A stretch of DNA of 64,000 nt. Origin: Klebsiella pneumoniae. GTDB taxonomy: Bacteria; Myxococcota_A; UBA9042. Both the position numbers and the translations under genes were made by a program. The notes beneath the pieces are model-generated. The model worked only from the letters and a program-made list of their open reading frames with translations, ran no database searches and had not been told where the DNA came from. This document shows positions 1 through 10,374 of the stretch, one piece after another (the stretch's first letter is position 1; every line of letters begins with the position of its first letter). The stretch spans positions 62,001 through 126,000 of the forward strand of contig CAMDBH010000001.1 in the NCBI GenBank assembly GCA_945889325.1, read 5' to 3'.

Positions 1-1
1 G

Positions 2-181
2 GGCATTCGCCCGCATGTGCGCGGTGTTGCGATGAACCCAGTCGATCACCCGTTGGGTGGTGGTGAAGGTCGGACTTCAGGTGGTCGTCATCCGACGACG
101 CCCTGGGGCAAGAAGACCAAGGGACCCAAGACGCGCAGCAACAAGCGGACCAACCGTTTGATCGTTTCGCGGCGCAAGTAA
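2..181 (+). CDS. rplB: 50S ribosomal protein L2, C-terminal part
   Basis: The window opens inside this gene, and only the last 59 codons are visible, in the frame starting at base 2. The tail shows [11 protein letters not shown] and the basic [10 protein letters not shown] end typical of L2, which binds 23S rRNA beside the peptidyl-transferase centre. The usual HPHGGGEGR reads HPLGGGEGR here, so the first His (E. coli His229) is kept and the second is Leu. It is followed at once by rpsS, as in the S10 operon. Confidence 0.95.
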   Translation, partial: GIRPHVRGVAMNPVDHPLGGGEGRTSGGRHPTTPWGKKTKGPKTRSNKRTNRLIVSRRK

Positions 182-245
182 CAGCACGATTTTATTCTGA
201 TGATCGGCTCACGGGCCGGGCAAGTTTAGCAAGCAGAGGAAACAC

Positions 246-524
246 ATGGCGCGTTCGATTAAGAAAGGTCCGTTTGTCGACGGGCACTTGAAAGTCAAAG
301 TCGAAGAGGCGGTGCGCACGGGCAACAAGCGGCCGATCAAGACCTGGTCGCGGCGTTCGACCGTGTTCCCCGACTTTGTCGGTTTGAATTTCATGGTCCA
401 CAACGGCAAGAAGTTCGTCCCTGTTTTCGTTACGGAAAACATGGTCGGTCACAAGTTGGGCGAGTTTTCGCCGACGCGGACATTTTACGGACACTCGGCT
501 GATAAGAAAGTTAAAAAACGATAG
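246..524 (+). CDS. rpsS: 30S ribosomal protein S19
   Basis: This 92-residue protein starts [12 protein letters not shown] and contains the KTWSRRSTV and [13 protein letters not shown] blocks that define S19, a small-subunit head protein that pairs with S13. Length is normal for the family. An AGAGGA ribosome-binding site precedes the ATG. It lies between rplB and rplV in canonical S10-operon order. Confidence 0.97.
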   Translation: MARSIKKGPFVDGHLKVKVEEAVRTGNKRPIKTWSRRSTVFPDFVGLNFMVHNGKKFVPVFVTENMVGHKLGEFSPTRTFYGHSADKKVKKR

Positions 525-598
525 GGCAAACAGGCCAAGCAGCGTTAGAAATTGTTTGGAAAGCGCGGAGCAACTCCGCGAAGTTCTTGGAGTTTATC

Positions 599-946
599 AT
601 GGCTGACACATCAACGAGTTTTCGAGTCCATCTGAGCGATCTCAACATCGCGCCGCGCAAAGTGCGGGTGGTCATCGATCAGATTCGCAACAAACCGGTG
701 GCCGAAGCGCTGAACATCTTGGCATTTACTGTCAAGCTGGGCGCGTTGCCGATGAAGAAATTGCTCGACAGCGCCATTGCCAATGCGCGCAACAACCACG
801 ACGCCGACGTCGATGCGCTGTTTGTCAAAGCGGTTTTTGTCGATCAGGCGCGGATGCTCAAGCGGTTCACGCCGCGGGCGCAGGGGCGCGCGACCAAGAT
901 TTTGAAAAAGTCGAGCCATGTGACGCTCGAACTCGGTGTTCGTTAA
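599..946 (+). CDS. rplV: 50S ribosomal protein L22
   Basis: This 115-residue protein contains the L22 signatures (NIAPRKVRVVIDQIR and the C-terminal PRAQGRATKI hairpin that lines the exit tunnel). The ORF track begins at a TTG at 587, but ATG 599 with a GGAG upstream gives the normal N-terminus. A small hairpin (CGCGGAG-CAA-CTCCGCG) sits just upstream in the 5' spacer. Its role is unknown. Confidence 0.96.
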   Translation: MADTSTSFRVHLSDLNIAPRKVRVVIDQIRNKPVAEALNILAFTVKLGALPMKKLLDSAIANARNNHDADVDALFVKAVFVDQARMLKRFTPRAQGRATKILKKSSHVTLELGVR

Positions 947-1023
947 CTTGTTGAAATAGTTTTTCGTTCGGCGACTTCTTCGCACGATTGTGCAAGCGGT
1001 TCTAAGAAAGAGTAGAGGGTACA

Positions 1024-1671
1024 GTGGGACAAAAAAGCCATCCGAACGGTCTGCGCTTGGGCGTGATTCGCACCTGGAACTCCAAATGGTTCGAGGAAAA
1101 GAATTATTGCACGTGGTTGCACGAGGATCTGCAGATTCGCAAGCTCATCAAGGGCAAGATGAATCACGCTGGTATTTCGCGCATCGACATCGAGCGTCGC
1201 GCGCGGCAAATTCGCATCGGCGTGCACACCGCGCGCCCGGGCATTCTGATCGGGCCCAAGGGCAAAGAAGCCGAGAAACTCAAGGCCATGTTGGCCAAGA
1301 TCGCTCAGGGTGAGATTGTCCTGTCGATTCATGAGATTCGCCGCGCGGAAACCGACGCGCAGCTCGTTGCTGAAAGCATCGCAACCCAGCTCGAACGCCG
1401 CGTGGCGTTCCGGCGCGCGATGCGCAAGGCCATGCAGGCCGCGCAGAAATTTGGCATCAAAGGCATCCGCGTGGCTTGTTCGGGCCGTTTGGGCGGCGCC
1501 GAAATGGGCCGTTACGAGTGGTACCGCGAAGGCCGCGTCCCCCTGCACACGTTGCGCGCCGACATCCAGTACGGCGAGGCGTTGGCCAAGACGACCTTTG
1601 GCATTTGCGGCGTCAAAACGTGGATTTACCACGGTGACATTTTGCCGGAACGTTCGGGCCAAGCAAAGTAA
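1024..1671 (+). CDS. rpsC: 30S ribosomal protein S3
   Basis: This 215-residue protein has a KH domain around residues 40-110 (the [16 protein letters not shown] segment) and the S3 C-terminal domain with [10 protein letters not shown]. It starts [12 protein letters not shown] after a GTG at 1024, preceded by a GAGGG ribosome-binding site. S3 forms part of the mRNA entry channel. It stands in the normal place between rplV and rplP. Confidence 0.97.
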   Translation: MGQKSHPNGLRLGVIRTWNSKWFEEKNYCTWLHEDLQIRKLIKGKMNHAGISRIDIERRARQIRIGVHTARPGILIGPKGKEAEKLKAMLAKIAQGEIVLSIHEIRRAETDAQLVAESIATQLERRVAFRRAMRKAMQAAQKFGIKGIRVACSGRLGGAEMGRYEWYREGRVPLHTLRADIQYGEALAKTTFGICGVKTWIYHGDILPERSGQAK

Positions 1672-1685
1672 CCCAATTCCGGGTA

Positions 1686-1729
1686 GGGGCGGGTCTCCGT
1701 GCCCGCCCCCCGCGAGCAACCGCTCGCGG
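1686..1729. repeat. REP-like double hairpin between rpsC and rplP
   Basis: Two adjacent perfect stem-loops are visible: GGGGCGGG with CCCGCCCC around an 8-nt loop (1686-1709), then CCGCGAGC-AACC-GCTCGCGG (1710-1729). A diverged relative of the first (GGCGGGCTCCATGTCCGCC) lies after rplQ near 13625, so this looks like a small dispersed palindrome family rather than a local leader. It lies inside the S10/spc operon, where it could attenuate or process the transcript. Confidence 0.7.
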
Positions 1730-1773
1730 AAAACACGCGAATTTCGATTCGCAAATTGTGTAGGAGAGCAGCC

Positions 1774-2190
1774 ATGTTGGCTCCCAAGCGCGTCCTTTGG
1801 CGCAAAGTACAAAAAGGCAAGATGCGGGGCACAGCGCACCGCGGCAACGAGGTCAGCTACGGCGACTTCGGCCTAATGGCTACGGAATGCGGCTACTTAA
1901 CCAGCCGCCAGATTGAAGCAGCGCGTATTTCCATGACCCGCAAGGTCAAGCGCGATGCCAAGATTTGGATCCGGATCTTTCCGCACAAGCCAATTTCCAA
2001 GAAGCCCGCCGAAACCCGCATGGGCAAAGGCAAAGGGCCACCGGATCATTGGGTTGCCGTGGTTTATCCAGGCACGATGTTGTACGAAATTCAGGCGGAC
2101 GATCCCGCGCTCATCAAGGAAGCGTTGGGCAATGCCGCGCACAAGTTGCCGCTTAAGACGCGCGTTGTGGCCCGTGGCGAGATCGGCTGA
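1774..2190 (+). CDS. rplP: 50S ribosomal protein L16
   Basis: This 138-residue protein starts [19 protein letters not shown] and contains [15 protein letters not shown], the L16 signature; L16 organises the A-site tRNA pocket of 23S rRNA. The track starts upstream at 1699 inside the hairpin spacer. ATG 1774 with TAGGAGAG upstream is the family start. Confidence 0.96.
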   Translation: MLAPKRVLWRKVQKGKMRGTAHRGNEVSYGDFGLMATECGYLTSRQIEAARISMTRKVKRDAKIWIRIFPHKPISKKPAETRMGKGKGPPDHWVAVVYPGTMLYEIQADDPALIKEALGNAAHKLPLKTRVVARGEIG

Positions 2191-2220
2191 TCCGCCAAAG
2201 TCACAGCTGGGAGAAATCGG

Positions 2221-2460
2221 ATGAATGCGAGTGTTATCAGTGAATTGACGGCAGCCGAGCTGCAGCGCAAAGAGCAGGAACTGCGCGACGAATTGTTTCG
2301 TCTGCGTTTCCAGCACCATACCGGCCAGTTGCCGAGTCCGATCAAGCTGCGCACCGCGCGGCGCGAACTGGCCCGCGTGCTGACGCGCATGCGCGAACTC
2401 GAACTGAGCATCCATAGCGAACGCGGCACAGCGAAAGCCGACGACAAGACGGAGTCCTAA
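2221..2460 (+). CDS. rpmC: 50S ribosomal protein L29
   Basis: This 79-residue, mostly helical protein has the L29 pattern (ELTAAELQRKEQELRDELFRLRFQ followed by KLRTARRELARVLTRMRE). L29 sits near the exit tunnel. It is slightly longer than the usual 63-70 residues because of N- and C-terminal extensions. rpsQ starts 2 nt after its stop, suggesting translational coupling. Confidence 0.95.
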   Translation: MNASVISELTAAELQRKEQELRDELFRLRFQHHTGQLPSPIKLRTARRELARVLTRMRELELSIHSERGTAKADDKTES

Positions 2461-2462
2461 CC

Positions 2463-2795
2463 ATGGTTGATGCAACAGAAATGAGCGCTTCAGAAATCGA
2501 TGCGGCCGAAGCCTCGGTCGATGGTATCGTCGTTGACGAACATGGCCGCCACCGTCGCACCGCGACCGGCATCGTCGTTTCGACGGCGATGGACAAAACT
2601 GTCGTGGTTTCCGTTACTCGCGTGTTTCTGCACCCGAAGTACCGCAAGTACGTTCGTCGGCGCAAGAAATACATGACCCACGATGAACACAGCGTTTGCG
2701 GCATGGGCGACCAGGTCGTGATCGAAGAATGCCGTCCGCTGAGCAAGCACAAACGCTGGCGCTACAAAGCGACGTTGCGCAAAAAAGAAGCGTAA
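2463..2795 (+). CDS. rpsQ: 30S ribosomal protein S17 with acidic N-terminal extension
   Basis: The S17 OB-fold core starts near residue 32 ([19 protein letters not shown]) and continues through the HPKYRKYV region. The first 30 residues form an acidic, Ala/Asp/Glu-rich extension, making 110 residues against about 85 in E. coli. The extension is in frame from the only suitable ATG, 2 nt after rpmC. It is unusual for an rRNA-binding protein and may be lineage-specific. Confidence 0.95.
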   Translation: MVDATEMSASEIDAAEASVDGIVVDEHGRHRRTATGIVVSTAMDKTVVVSVTRVFLHPKYRKYVRRRKKYMTHDEHSVCGMGDQVVIEECRPLSKHKRWRYKATLRKKEA

Positions 2796-2853
2796 ATATG
2801 GCGGCGATCGGGAAACCGGTTGGCGAACCCTACGCAATGACAGGAGAAAGACG

Positions 2854-3222
2854 ATGATTCAGACCGAAACCTACCTCACAGTGGCCGACAATTCCGGTGC
2901 AAAGCAATTGCGTTGCATCAAGGTGCTCGGCGGCTCCAAGCGCAAGTACGCTTCGCTTGGCGACATTATCGTCTGTTCCGTGCGCGAGGCGCTGCCGAAA
3001 TCCAAGGTGAAAAAGGGCGATGTGGTCAAGGCCGTCATCGTGCGCACTACCAAGGAAGTCGGCCGCGAGGACGGCTCGTACATCAAATTCGATGGCAACG
3101 CCGCGGTTGTGATCAACAACCAGAAAGAGCCAGTCGGCACGCGTATCTTTGGGCCAGTGGCGCGTGAATTGCGCGCCAAACGGTTCATGAAAATTGTGTC
3201 CCTGGCACCGGAAGTTCTGTAA
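2854..3222 (+). CDS. rplN: 50S ribosomal protein L14
   Basis: This 122-residue protein begins [19 protein letters not shown] and contains [13 protein letters not shown] and FGPVARELR, matching L14 along its whole length. L14 contacts 23S rRNA at the subunit interface. An AGGAGAAAG ribosome-binding site precedes the ATG. It is the first gene of the classical spc operon; no promoter was obvious in the 58-nt spacer. Confidence 0.97.
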   Translation: MIQTETYLTVADNSGAKQLRCIKVLGGSKRKYASLGDIIVCSVREALPKSKVKKGDVVKAVIVRTTKEVGREDGSYIKFDGNAAVVINNQKEPVGTRIFGPVARELRAKRFMKIVSLAPEVL

Positions 3223-3281
3223 ATCGAACGGAAAAATTTGGCGGCGTTCCGTCAGTCAGTTTGAAGATTGAGGGTTGGATC

Positions 3282-3614
3282 ATGCGCAAGATTAAGAAAA
3301 ATGACTTGGTGATGATTATTGCGGGCAAAGATCTCGGCAAAAGCGGCAAAGTGCTGCGGCTGGTCGAAGATGGCAAACGCGTAGTTGTTGAAAAAATTAA
3401 CATGATCAAGCGCCATCAAAAGGCCAAGCGCCAAGGTATGGAAGCTGGGATCATTGAAAAAGAAGCGCCGCTCGATGTGAGCAACGTGGCGCTTGTCAGC
3501 CCGACGACCGGTAAAGCGGTGCGGGTCGGCTTCAAGATGATGGAAGATTCCAAGGGTCGCGAGCGCAAAGTGCGCGTGGTGGCCAAGACCGGCGAAGTTT
3601 TGGATACGCTGTAA
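3282..3614 (+). CDS. rplX: 50S ribosomal protein L24
   Basis: This 110-residue protein has the L24 KOW motif near the N-terminus (KKNDLVMIIAGKDLGKSGKVL) and the VVVEKINMIKRHQK strand pair. L24 is an assembly initiator that binds the 5' end of 23S rRNA. The track start at TTG 3261 adds seven residues; ATG 3282 is the expected start. Confidence 0.96.
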   Translation: MRKIKKNDLVMIIAGKDLGKSGKVLRLVEDGKRVVVEKINMIKRHQKAKRQGMEAGIIEKEAPLDVSNVALVSPTTGKAVRVGFKMMEDSKGRERKVRVVAKTGEVLDTL

Positions 3615-3681
3615 GAATAGCGGCATACGGTTCATCGTTGGCGCAATCAGGCGCTGACGAAGGGACAAAAAGGGAAAAGCG

Positions 3682-4224
3682 ATGGCTACGCGACTGCAAG
3701 AACGCTACAAGAAAGAAATCGTCCCGGCGCTGACCAAAGAGTTCAGCTATACCAACGTGATGCAAGTGCCGCGTTTGGAAAAGATTGTGATCAACTTTGG
3801 TTTGGGCGAAGCAACGCAGAACCCCAAGGTGATCGAGAAAACCGTGGAGCACTTGTCGGCGATCGCTGGGCAAAAGCCGATCGTTACGCGCTCGCGCAAA
3901 GCGATTGCGAACTTCAAGCTGCGCGAGAACATTCCGATCGGCGTCAAGGTGACTTTGCGCAGCGATCGCATGAATGAATTTCTCGATCGTTTGTTGACCG
4001 TGGCTTTGCCGCGGGTGCGCGACTTTCGCGGCGTCAGCGCCAAGGGCTTTGACGGACGCGGTAACTTTACGCTCGGTCTGAAAGAGCAGATTATCTTTCC
4101 TGAAATCAGCTACGACCAAGTCGACAAGGTGCGCGGCATGAACATCACCGTGGTCACGACGGCCAAAACGGACGCCGAAGCCAAAGCGCTGCTGGCGCAT
4201 TACGGCATGCCATTTCGCAAGTAG
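3682..4224 (+). CDS. rplE: 50S ribosomal protein L5
   Basis: This 180-residue protein matches L5 end to end ([59 protein letters not shown]). L5 binds 5S rRNA in the central protuberance. The ATG follows an AGGGAAAAG ribosome-binding site. It stands in normal spc order before rpsN. Confidence 0.97.
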   Translation: MATRLQERYKKEIVPALTKEFSYTNVMQVPRLEKIVINFGLGEATQNPKVIEKTVEHLSAIAGQKPIVTRSRKAIANFKLRENIPIGVKVTLRSDRMNEFLDRLLTVALPRVRDFRGVSAKGFDGRGNFTLGLKEQIIFPEISYDQVDKVRGMNITVVTTAKTDAEAKALLAHYGMPFRK

Positions 4225-4305
4225 GCGAACCGCACCGAACCAAAACGCGCAGGCGCGCGGGCAACACGACGGCGCACAAGCACCGCGGCATCTGAAGGGT
4301 AAATT

Positions 4306-4491
4306 ATGGCCAAGACTAGCAAAATCGTCGCTTCGACGCGCAAGCCCAAGTTCTCAACGCAAGCGCATAGCCGCTGCAAGCGCTGCGGACGGTCCAAGGC
4401 TTACATCCGCAAATTCGGTATGTGCCGCATCTGCTTTCGCGAACTGGCGGTGCGCGGCGAACTGCCGGGCGTGACCAAAGCGTCTTGGTAA
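4306..4491 (+). CDS. rpsN: 30S ribosomal protein S14, zinc-binding type Z
   Basis: This is the short 61-residue zinc-ribbon form of S14, with two CxxC pairs ([20 protein letters not shown]) instead of the long zinc-free form of E. coli. It acts in the small-subunit head. The N-terminus carries about ten extra residues ([10 protein letters not shown]) compared with the minimal type Z protein. Confidence 0.95.
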   Translation: MAKTSKIVASTRKPKFSTQAHSRCKRCGRSKAYIRKFGMCRICFRELAVRGELPGVTKASW

Positions 4492-4600
4492 GGACCTGAA
4501 CTCGCGGGCATTTGGCTTTGCGGGCGCAGGCAATACTGGAACGAAACAGTGTCTTTGAACTGACTTTTAGCGCGCAAACAAGCGCAATTAGAGTGACAAC

Positions 4601-4999
4601 ATGGCGACGACAGACCCGATCGCAGACTTCTTGACCCGCGTGCGCAACGGCATCATGGCCCGCCATGATGAAGTGCCCGTGCCGGCTTCCAACATGATTC
4701 GTTCGATCGCGAACATTCTGTTGCAGGAGGGCTACATCACGGCCGTGACCGAAAAGCAGGAAACTGCCCAGGGCACCATCGTGGTCAAGCTGCGCTACGC
4801 CGCAGACAAAACCAACGTGATTACGGGGATTCGTCGCGCATCGCGGCCGGGTCAGCGGCGTTACGTCGGCGTGGGCACGATTCCTCGCGTCAAAAATGGC
4901 ATGGGTATCGCGATTTTGTCTACATCGGGCGGCGTGCTGACCGGTGCCAAAGCGCGTCAGGCCAATTTGGGCGGCGAATTGCTGTGCACCGTTTGGTAG
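4601..4999 (+). CDS. rpsH: 30S ribosomal protein S8
   Basis: This 132-residue protein starts TDPIADFLTRVRNGI and ends with GIAILSTSGGVLTGAKARQANLGGELLCTVW, the conserved S8 C-terminus. S8 binds helix 21 of 16S rRNA and in E. coli represses the spc operon. I did not recognise a mimic of its binding site in the operon here. Confidence 0.97.
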   Translation: MATTDPIADFLTRVRNGIMARHDEVPVPASNMIRSIANILLQEGYITAVTEKQETAQGTIVVKLRYAADKTNVITGIRRASRPGQRRYVGVGTIPRVKNGMGIAILSTSGGVLTGAKARQANLGGELLCTVW

Positions 5000-5122
5000 G
5001 GCAGAGAAACTTTGGCAGCCCAGAGAGAACTTTGAAGTTAGCGTTTTCAGTCGCTTGTTGACTGAAAAACCAGCCGCGAACGCCGTTGCAAAACCAACGG
5101 CAGAAACATTGAGAGTGCAACC

Positions 5123-5713
5123 ATGGCTCAGGAAATCGCCACCCCGCAAAAAACCATCGTCGTGTCGCGTGTCGGCAAGGCACCGGTTGCGCTGCCGCCC
5201 AAGGTGACCATTAGTGTCGCTGGCGACAACGTGACCGTCAAAGGTCCGCTAGGCCAACTTTCGCGCAAAATCGTCGGCGTGACGATCGAACAAAGCCAAG
5301 GGTCGGCCACGGTGCATCCGCTGGACAATACCCGTCAGAACAAGGCATTGCACGGCTTGGGTCGCAACTTGTTGCGCAACATGGTGCAAGGCGTGTCCGT
5401 TGGTTACAAACGCGAACTCGACGTCATCGGCGTCGGTTTTCGTATCGAAGCCGTGGGCCAAGCGCTGAAATTCTCGATCGGTTTTTCGCACACGGTGACC
5501 TTTCCACTGCCCAAAGAGGTCGTGTGCAAGATCGACAAGCAAACGCATTTGGAGTTGACTTCGGTCGACAAGGAATTGCTTGGCCAAGTGGCCGCCAATA
5601 TCCGCGGTTTGCGTCCGCCCGAGCCGTACAAGGGCAAGGGCATCCGCTATTCAGACGAAAAAGTCCGCCAGAAAGCTGGTAAGTCCGGCGGCAAGGGCGG
5701 CAAGAAGAAGTAG
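5123..5713 (+). CDS. rplF: 50S ribosomal protein L6
   Basis: This 196-residue protein has the duplicated L6 fold (SRVGKAPVALPPKVTI near the start; PEPYKGKGIRYSDEKVRQKAGKSG near the end). The first 14 residues (MAQEIATPQKTIVV) are an N-terminal extension and the tail is Gly/Lys-rich. L6 sits near the sarcin-ricin loop. Gene order is normal. Confidence 0.97.
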   Translation: MAQEIATPQKTIVVSRVGKAPVALPPKVTISVAGDNVTVKGPLGQLSRKIVGVTIEQSQGSATVHPLDNTRQNKALHGLGRNLLRNMVQGVSVGYKRELDVIGVGFRIEAVGQALKFSIGFSHTVTFPLPKEVVCKIDKQTHLELTSVDKELLGQVAANIRGLRPPEPYKGKGIRYSDEKVRQKAGKSGGKGGKKK

Positions 5714-5884
5714 CTGCAACGGCAGTTATGACTGCAAGTGTATGGATAATCGGCGAATCTGCCCACTTTGGCGCAGATGCCGCCCCGGCTGCAAGGTGCC
5801 AATCTGGCGATGGACCAGAAAAACGCGCCACGCAACGAGTGAAAGCCGAGTCATCTCAGACTGGGCGAATTGAGGAAGTGCAAG

Positions 5885-6301
5885 ATGTTGATCAAGAAGT
5901 ACAAAGATGCGCGCGAGCACCGCAAGGTTCGGTTGCGCTTTACCATTCGCGGCACCGCCGACCGACCGCGCTTGAGCGTGTTTCGTTCGAGCAAACACAT
6001 TTATGTGCAAATTATCGATGACGATTCCGGCGCAACGCTGGCAGCGGCGTCGACGGTTGAAGCCGGGCTTCGCGCATTTGACGGCAACAAGACCGCCGCT
6101 GCGGAAGCTGTGGGTCGGTTGGCCGCGGATCGGGCGATCGCCAAGGGGATCACCAAATTGGTCTTTGATCGCAATGGTTTTCGCTACACCGGCCGCGTCG
6201 CTGGTGTGTCAAAAGCCGCCCATGAGATGGGGCTCTTGAGCAAAGAAGGCTACAACGCAAGCGTCGGCGGCACCCCCCACCCCCACGGCACCCAGGAGTA
6301 A
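5885..6301 (+). CDS. rplR: 50S ribosomal protein L18
   Basis: This 138-residue protein contains the L18 core (HRKVRLRFTIRGTADRPRLSVFRSSKHIYVQIIDD), which binds 5S rRNA with L5. The track begins at TTG 5870, but ATG 5885 has the good GAGGAAG ribosome-binding site. The C-terminus runs about 15 residues (SVGGTPHPHGTQE) past the usual NRxGxxYHGRVxA end, which is unusual. Confidence 0.95.
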   Translation: MLIKKYKDAREHRKVRLRFTIRGTADRPRLSVFRSSKHIYVQIIDDDSGATLAAASTVEAGLRAFDGNKTAAAEAVGRLAADRAIAKGITKLVFDRNGFRYTGRVAGVSKAAHEMGLLSKEGYNASVGGTPHPHGTQE

Positions 6302-6307
6302 TGAAAA

Positions 6308-6919
6308 ATGGCTGAGAATACACGTCAAGGTCCGGGTCAAGGGCAAGGTCAGGGCCCCGGTGGTCACGGTCCCGGTGGTGGTCAAGGACACGGCGGCCGC
6401 GAAGCGCGTCAACCGCGCCGCGATCGTCCGGAGCAGAGCGAAGACGGCTTGGGCAGCGCGACGATCGCGATCAACCGCACAGCCAAGGTTGTCAAAGGCG
6501 GACGGCGTTTTAGTTTTAGCGCGCTCATCGTGGTCGGCGACGGCAAGGGTATGGTCGGCGTCGGCATGGGCAAAGCTGCCGAAGTGCCCGAAGCGATTCG
6601 CAAAGGCACCGATCAAGCCAAGAAGAACATGTTCAAAGTACCGATGGTCAAAGGCACTTTGCCGCACGACGCGCTCGGCCACTACGGCGCCGGCGAAGTC
6701 ATGCTGCGTCCGGCCAGCCGCGGTACCGGCGTCATCGCGGGTGGTCCTGTTCGCGCTGTGCTCGAGCAAGCCGGCGTGCGCGATGTTGTGACCAAATGCA
6801 TCGGCAGCAACAATCCGCACAACGTTGTGCGCGCAACTGTGGCTGCACTCAAGCAATTACGCACTGTCGACCAGATCAGCGCCCGCCGCGGCAAGCCGAT
6901 CGAAGAGCTGCGGGGTTAG
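6308..6919 (+). CDS. rpsE: 30S ribosomal protein S5 with Gly/Gln-rich N-terminus
   Basis: The S5 dsRBD-like domain begins near residue 55 ([37 protein letters not shown]) and is followed by the second S5 domain ([18 protein letters not shown]). S5 guards decoding fidelity. The first 50 residues are low-complexity Gly/Gln/His/Pro, giving 203 residues against 167 in E. coli. No rpmD follows, although L30 normally lies between S5 and L15. Confidence 0.96.
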   Translation: MAENTRQGPGQGQGQGPGGHGPGGGQGHGGREARQPRRDRPEQSEDGLGSATIAINRTAKVVKGGRRFSFSALIVVGDGKGMVGVGMGKAAEVPEAIRKGTDQAKKNMFKVPMVKGTLPHDALGHYGAGEVMLRPASRGTGVIAGGPVRAVLEQAGVRDVVTKCIGSNNPHNVVRATVAALKQLRTVDQISARRGKPIEELRG

Positions 6920-6930
6920 TTTCCCGAGCA

Positions 6931-6966
6931 ACGCGCCCGTCGCTGGAGCACCAGTTTCGGGCGCGT
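6931..6966 (+). promoter_or_regulatory. Hairpin in the rpsE-rplO spacer
   Basis: A stem ACGCGCCCG/CGGGCGCGT of 9 bp encloses an inner CTGG/CCAG stem in the 125-nt gap where rpmD would normally be. There is no T-tract, so it is more likely an RNA-processing or regulatory structure, or a scar of rpmD loss, than a terminator. Confidence 0.4.
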
Positions 6967-7044
6967 TTGCTGCTTTTGCCCTTGATTTTTCTGGCGGTAG
7001 CGTTCATACTGCTGCCCCCTCGCAAGTTTTCCGGAGATACGAAA

Positions 7045-7527
7045 ATGGCAAACGAACTCAGCTCCTTGCGCCCGCCTCGCGGCGCCACCAAGACCCGCAA
7101 GCGCCTCGGCCGCGGCGTCGGCTCCGGCTTAGGCAAGACGTCCGGCAAGGGCCACAAGGGCCAAAAAGCCCGCAAAAGCCCCGATGTCGGTACGTATTTC
7201 GAGGGCGGCCAGATGCCGATGCAGCGTCGGTTGCCGAAAATCGGTTTTACCAATATTTTCGCCAAGAAGTATGCCACGGTCAACGTCGGCGAACTGACCA
7301 TCTTTGAAAATGGCGCTTCGATCGACGAAAACATGTTGCGTCGCGCGGGTTTGGTCAAGGGCCGTTGCGATGGCATTAAGATTTTGGGCGACGGCGAATT
7401 GGGCATCGCGTTGACGATCGCCGCAGCCAAATTCACCCAGACCGCGCTGACCAAGATCGCAGCGGCCGGCGGAACTGCGCAAGTGCTGGCGGCGCACACC
7501 CCATCAGCCGAAACTGCAGAGGTTTAG
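7045..7527 (+). CDS. rplO: 50S ribosomal protein L15
   Basis: This 160-residue protein starts [24 protein letters not shown] and contains [11 protein letters not shown] and the [14 protein letters not shown] block that define L15, a late-assembly protein. The track start at 6796 is spurious, running back through rpsE. ATG 7045 follows a CGGAG. secY starts 2 nt after the stop. Confidence 0.96.
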   Translation: MANELSSLRPPRGATKTRKRLGRGVGSGLGKTSGKGHKGQKARKSPDVGTYFEGGQMPMQRRLPKIGFTNIFAKKYATVNVGELTIFENGASIDENMLRRAGLVKGRCDGIKILGDGELGIALTIAAAKFTQTALTKIAAAGGTAQVLAAHTPSAETAEV

Positions 7528-7528
7528 T

Positions 7529-8851
<1,323 letters not shown>

Positions 8852-8901
8852 TCCGCCCACCCGCAAACCTCGCTGAAATTTCTCATCCTTTTGGAGTCTT
8901 C

Positions 8902-9648
8902 GTGCCCGACCGTGTCGCCACCCCCCGTGCAGCCGCCCCCCGAGTCGCCAACCGCATCATCCTTCTCGGCGCCCCCGGCGCGGGCAAGGGCACTGTTGCC
9001 AAAGCACTGGTTGATCGTTTTGGCTTGGTTCACCTTTCGACCGGTGACATGTTGCGCGCTGCGGTCGCCGAAGGCACAGCCGTGGGCAAGTTGGCGCAAA
9101 CGTTTATGAGCGGCGGCTCCCTTGTGCCCGATGAAGTCATGGTCGGCGTGATCAAAGAACGCGTGCAAAAAGCCGACTGCCGTTTGGCCGACGGCACACC
9201 GCGCTTTTTGCTCGACGGTTATCCACGGACCATTCCGCAGGCGAACGCGCTAGACGCCGAAGGCCTCTCGCCCGACTTGGTCGTTTACCTCAAAGTCGAC
9301 GACGATCTGGTGGTGCGCCGCTTGAGCGGTCGCCGCAGTTGTCCAGCGTGCGGCAATCCGCACCACATTGAATTTGCCCCGCCCGTTGTCAACGGCAAGT
9401 GCGATCGCTGCGGCGCCGACTTGGTACACCGGAGCGACGATTTTGAAGGGCCGATTCGCAAACGATTAGAAGTCTTTGCCGCACAAACAGGGCCGCTGGT
9501 CCAGCGCTATAGCAGCGTCACGCAAACGATCGATGGCAATCAATTGCCCGAGGTTGTCTTCAAATCGGTGATTCACGCGCTGGCTGCTTGGCAGTCCGAT
9601 GGCGCGGCGATCGCCGCAGGTGCCCCAACAGGTGTATCGGAAGCATGA
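8902..9648 (+). CDS. adk: Adenylate kinase, zinc-binding long-lid form
   Basis: It interconverts ATP + AMP and 2 ADP. After a 17-residue extension the P-loop GAPGAGKGT appears, then the AMP-binding STGDMLRAAV and FLLDGYPRT segments. The lid has two CxxC pairs (CPACG...CDRCG), so it should bind zinc. The start is GTG 8902 with TTTTGGAG upstream. In many genomes map lies between adk and infA; here it does not. Confidence 0.95.
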   Translation: MPDRVATPRAAAPRVANRIILLGAPGAGKGTVAKALVDRFGLVHLSTGDMLRAAVAEGTAVGKLAQTFMSGGSLVPDEVMVGVIKERVQKADCRLADGTPRFLLDGYPRTIPQANALDAEGLSPDLVVYLKVDDDLVVRRLSGRRSCPACGNPHHIEFAPPVVNGKCDRCGADLVHRSDDFEGPIRKRLEVFAAQTGPLVQRYSSVTQTIDGNQLPEVVFKSVIHALAAWQSDGAAIAAGAPTGVSEA

Positions 9649-9766
9649 CCCGAAATTAACACGCGTTTTTGCGTCGACAGCCGTCGATTTGGCAAACGCG
9701 GGCGGCAAGGCGGGGGGGTCCGCTTGGCACAAGGCGACCTGGTAGCAACCCCGGATTGGAGCGTGG

Positions 9767-9985
9767 ATGTCGAAAGACGACGCCATTGAAGTCGAAGGCA
9801 CTGTGCTGGAACCCTTGCCGAATGCGATGTTTCGCGTTCAATTGGAGAACGGCCACAAAGTGCTCGCACACGTATCGGGCAAGATGCGTATGCATTTTAT
9901 TCGCATCTTGCCGGGCGATCGCGTCAAAGTCGCGCTCAGCCCTTATGATCTGACCCGCGGTCGGATTACTTACCGTGCCAAGTAG
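9767..9985 (+). CDS. infA: Translation initiation factor IF-1
   Basis: This 72-residue S1/OB-fold protein ([29 protein letters not shown], then [21 protein letters not shown]) matches IF-1 in full. It binds the ribosomal A site during initiation. The 118-nt spacer from adk holds no gene. Confidence 0.97.
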   Translation: MSKDDAIEVEGTVLEPLPNAMFRVQLENGHKVLAHVSGKMRMHFIRILPGDRVKVALSPYDLTRGRITYRAK

Positions 9986-10098
9986 GCCAACGTTGCCGAT
10001 TCGGCGCATTTTGAGGCATTTCTGTTTGGCGTGCCGCGTTCGTGCAAAAAATCTCATTCGGCAGCCATTTTGCTCTCGCGTGAATTGAATTTTGGGTG

Positions 10099-10104
10099 TA
10101 TACT
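10099..10104 (+). promoter_or_regulatory. Possible -10 element for the rpmJ-rplQ (alpha) operon
   Basis: A TATACT hexamer lies about 90 nt before rpmJ in the 207-nt infA-rpmJ spacer, preceded by a T/A-rich stretch but without a good -35 at 16-18 bp. This is the only promoter-like sequence noticed between infA and rpmJ; transcription may simply read through from the spc operon. Confidence 0.3.
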
Positions 10105-10192
10105 TTCGCCCCCCGTGGATTGAGCGATCAGCCACCGAAGCAAATAAAGTAGCTTTTGAACGCGCCAAAGCGCGAACCGGTCGAGGAAGTCA

Positions 10193-10306
10193 ATGAAAGT
10201 GCGCGCCTCTGTCAAACCCATTTGCGATCAGTGCAGCGTTGTCAAACGCCGCGGCATCGTCCGCGTGATCTGCAGCAACCCCAAGCACAAGCAGCGTCAG
10301 GGCTAA
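10193..10306 (+). CDS. rpmJ: 50S ribosomal protein L36, zinc-binding type
   Basis: This 37-residue gene is too short for the ORF track. The translation begins [21 protein letters not shown] and ends [11 protein letters not shown], with the C-C-C-H zinc ligands of the zinc-binding form. The ATG follows a CGAGGAAG ribosome-binding site. It occupies the standard slot between infA and rpsM. Confidence 0.96.
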   Translation: MKVRASVKPICDQCSVVKRRGIVRVICSNPKHKQRQG

Positions 10307-10374
10307 ATCGCCCGCGCCTTTGTGCAGAACTTACGAATATCGCGAATCAATTTGCGATCTGTCAGGAGTGAAAC

